From Mauremys mutica (Eukaryota; Chordata; Testudines; Geoemydidae): a DNA stretch of 64,000 nt. Shown piece after piece: positions 63,923 through 64,000 of this stretch (the stretch's first letter is position 1; every line of letters starts with the position of its first letter). The stretch spans positions 47,638,524 through 47,702,523 of the forward strand of contig NC_059082.1 in the NCBI RefSeq assembly GCF_020497125.1. The letters are read 5' to 3'. The notes under the pieces are model-generated. The model ran no database searches. It was not told the DNA's origin and saw only the letters and a program-made list of their open reading frames with translations. The position numbers were made by a program, and so were the translations under genes.

Positions 63923-63938
63923 TTCTTATGTTCTTATG
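63923..63938 (+). repeat. CR1 terminal (TTCTTATG)2
   Basis: Two perfect 8-bp units close the element. CR1 elements end in such short repeats rather than poly(A). Confidence 0.9.
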
Positions 63939-64000
63939 TCTCAATTAGGGTGCTAGATTGAAATAGAACTGGTAAGTGGTTCTCTTCAGCTATCTATTAC
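63939..64000. other. Flank after the CR1, nothing recognised
   Basis: Sixty-two bases to the window edge without a feature. Confidence 0.4.

Larger units (their letters stand above)
59326..63938 (+). mobile_element. CR1 LINE, near full length
   Basis: The order is a 5' UTR with a partly duplicated leader (59330-59365 and 59636-59670), ORF1 (59807-60730), ORF2 (60766-63741 as an open frame), a 200-bp 3' UTR, and two copies of TTCTTATG at 63923-63938, the characteristic CR1 terminus without poly(A). Both frames are uninterrupted, which is rare because most CR1 copies are short 3' fragments. It lies 2.5 kb downstream of SPSB3 on the same strand. The 5' limit is approximate. Confidence 0.92.

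Overview
The window is vertebrate nuclear DNA, almost certainly from a turtle (a cryptodiran is my best guess). The genes are intron-split and vertebrate. The repeats are the mix I know from turtle genomes: a near-complete CR1 LINE ending in TTCTTATG repeats, tRNA-derived SINEs with a CR1-like tail, many small hAT elements with perfect 8-bp target duplications, PIF/Harbinger elements and solo LTRs. There are no operons, CRISPR arrays, rRNA genes or functional tRNA genes.

Three host genes were resolved exon by exon. IGFALS (+; 11856-11871 and 15735-17548) encodes the acid-labile subunit of the circulating IGF complex. NUBP2 (-; seven coding exons, 36433 down to 25900) encodes a 271-residue cytosolic Fe-S cluster assembly P-loop NTPase. 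SPSB3 (+; non-coding exon ending 36924, six coding exons 47708-56835) encodes a 358-residue SPRY/SOCS-box substrate receptor for a Cullin-5 ubiquitin ligase. This order and orientation matches human 16p13.3 as I remember it: IGFALS and NUBP2 convergent, NUBP2 and SPSB3 divergent from a shared CpG-rich promoter. The genes are neighbours by conserved synteny; nothing suggests one pathway.

Layout: 1-11.8 kb is intergenic, with a solo LTR (240-1061), a composite hAT element (3341-4798), old CR1/MIR remnants and two hAT MITEs. 11.9-17.5 kb is IGFALS, whose 3.9-kb intron holds no transposon I recognise. 17.5-25.9 kb is intergenic and dominated by a nested stack (20419-24260) in which a fold-back hAT element with a decayed transposase sits inside a Harbinger-like element and itself hosts a SINE and a MITE. 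25.9-36.4 kb is NUBP2, with repeats in its introns. 36.4-36.9 kb is the bidirectional promoter. 36.9-56.8 kb is SPSB3, whose introns hold a 4.2-kb two-gene Harbinger transposon, a 1.15-kb hAT with a G-rich minisatellite, a Tigger-like MITE, a solo LTR and several hAT MITEs. 56.8-64 kb is downstream, with a second solo LTR and a CR1 LINE (about 59.33-63.94 kb) carrying an open ORF1 and an open 991-codon ORF2.

I found no new biological system that I would defend. The observations most worth checking are a paired cysteine loss in the ALS C-terminal cap, the non-AUG start problem of the otherwise intact CR1 ORF2, the compact Harbinger transposon with only three visible lesions, the nested fold-back hAT, and a retroposon family with one fixed end and a 12-bp target duplication.
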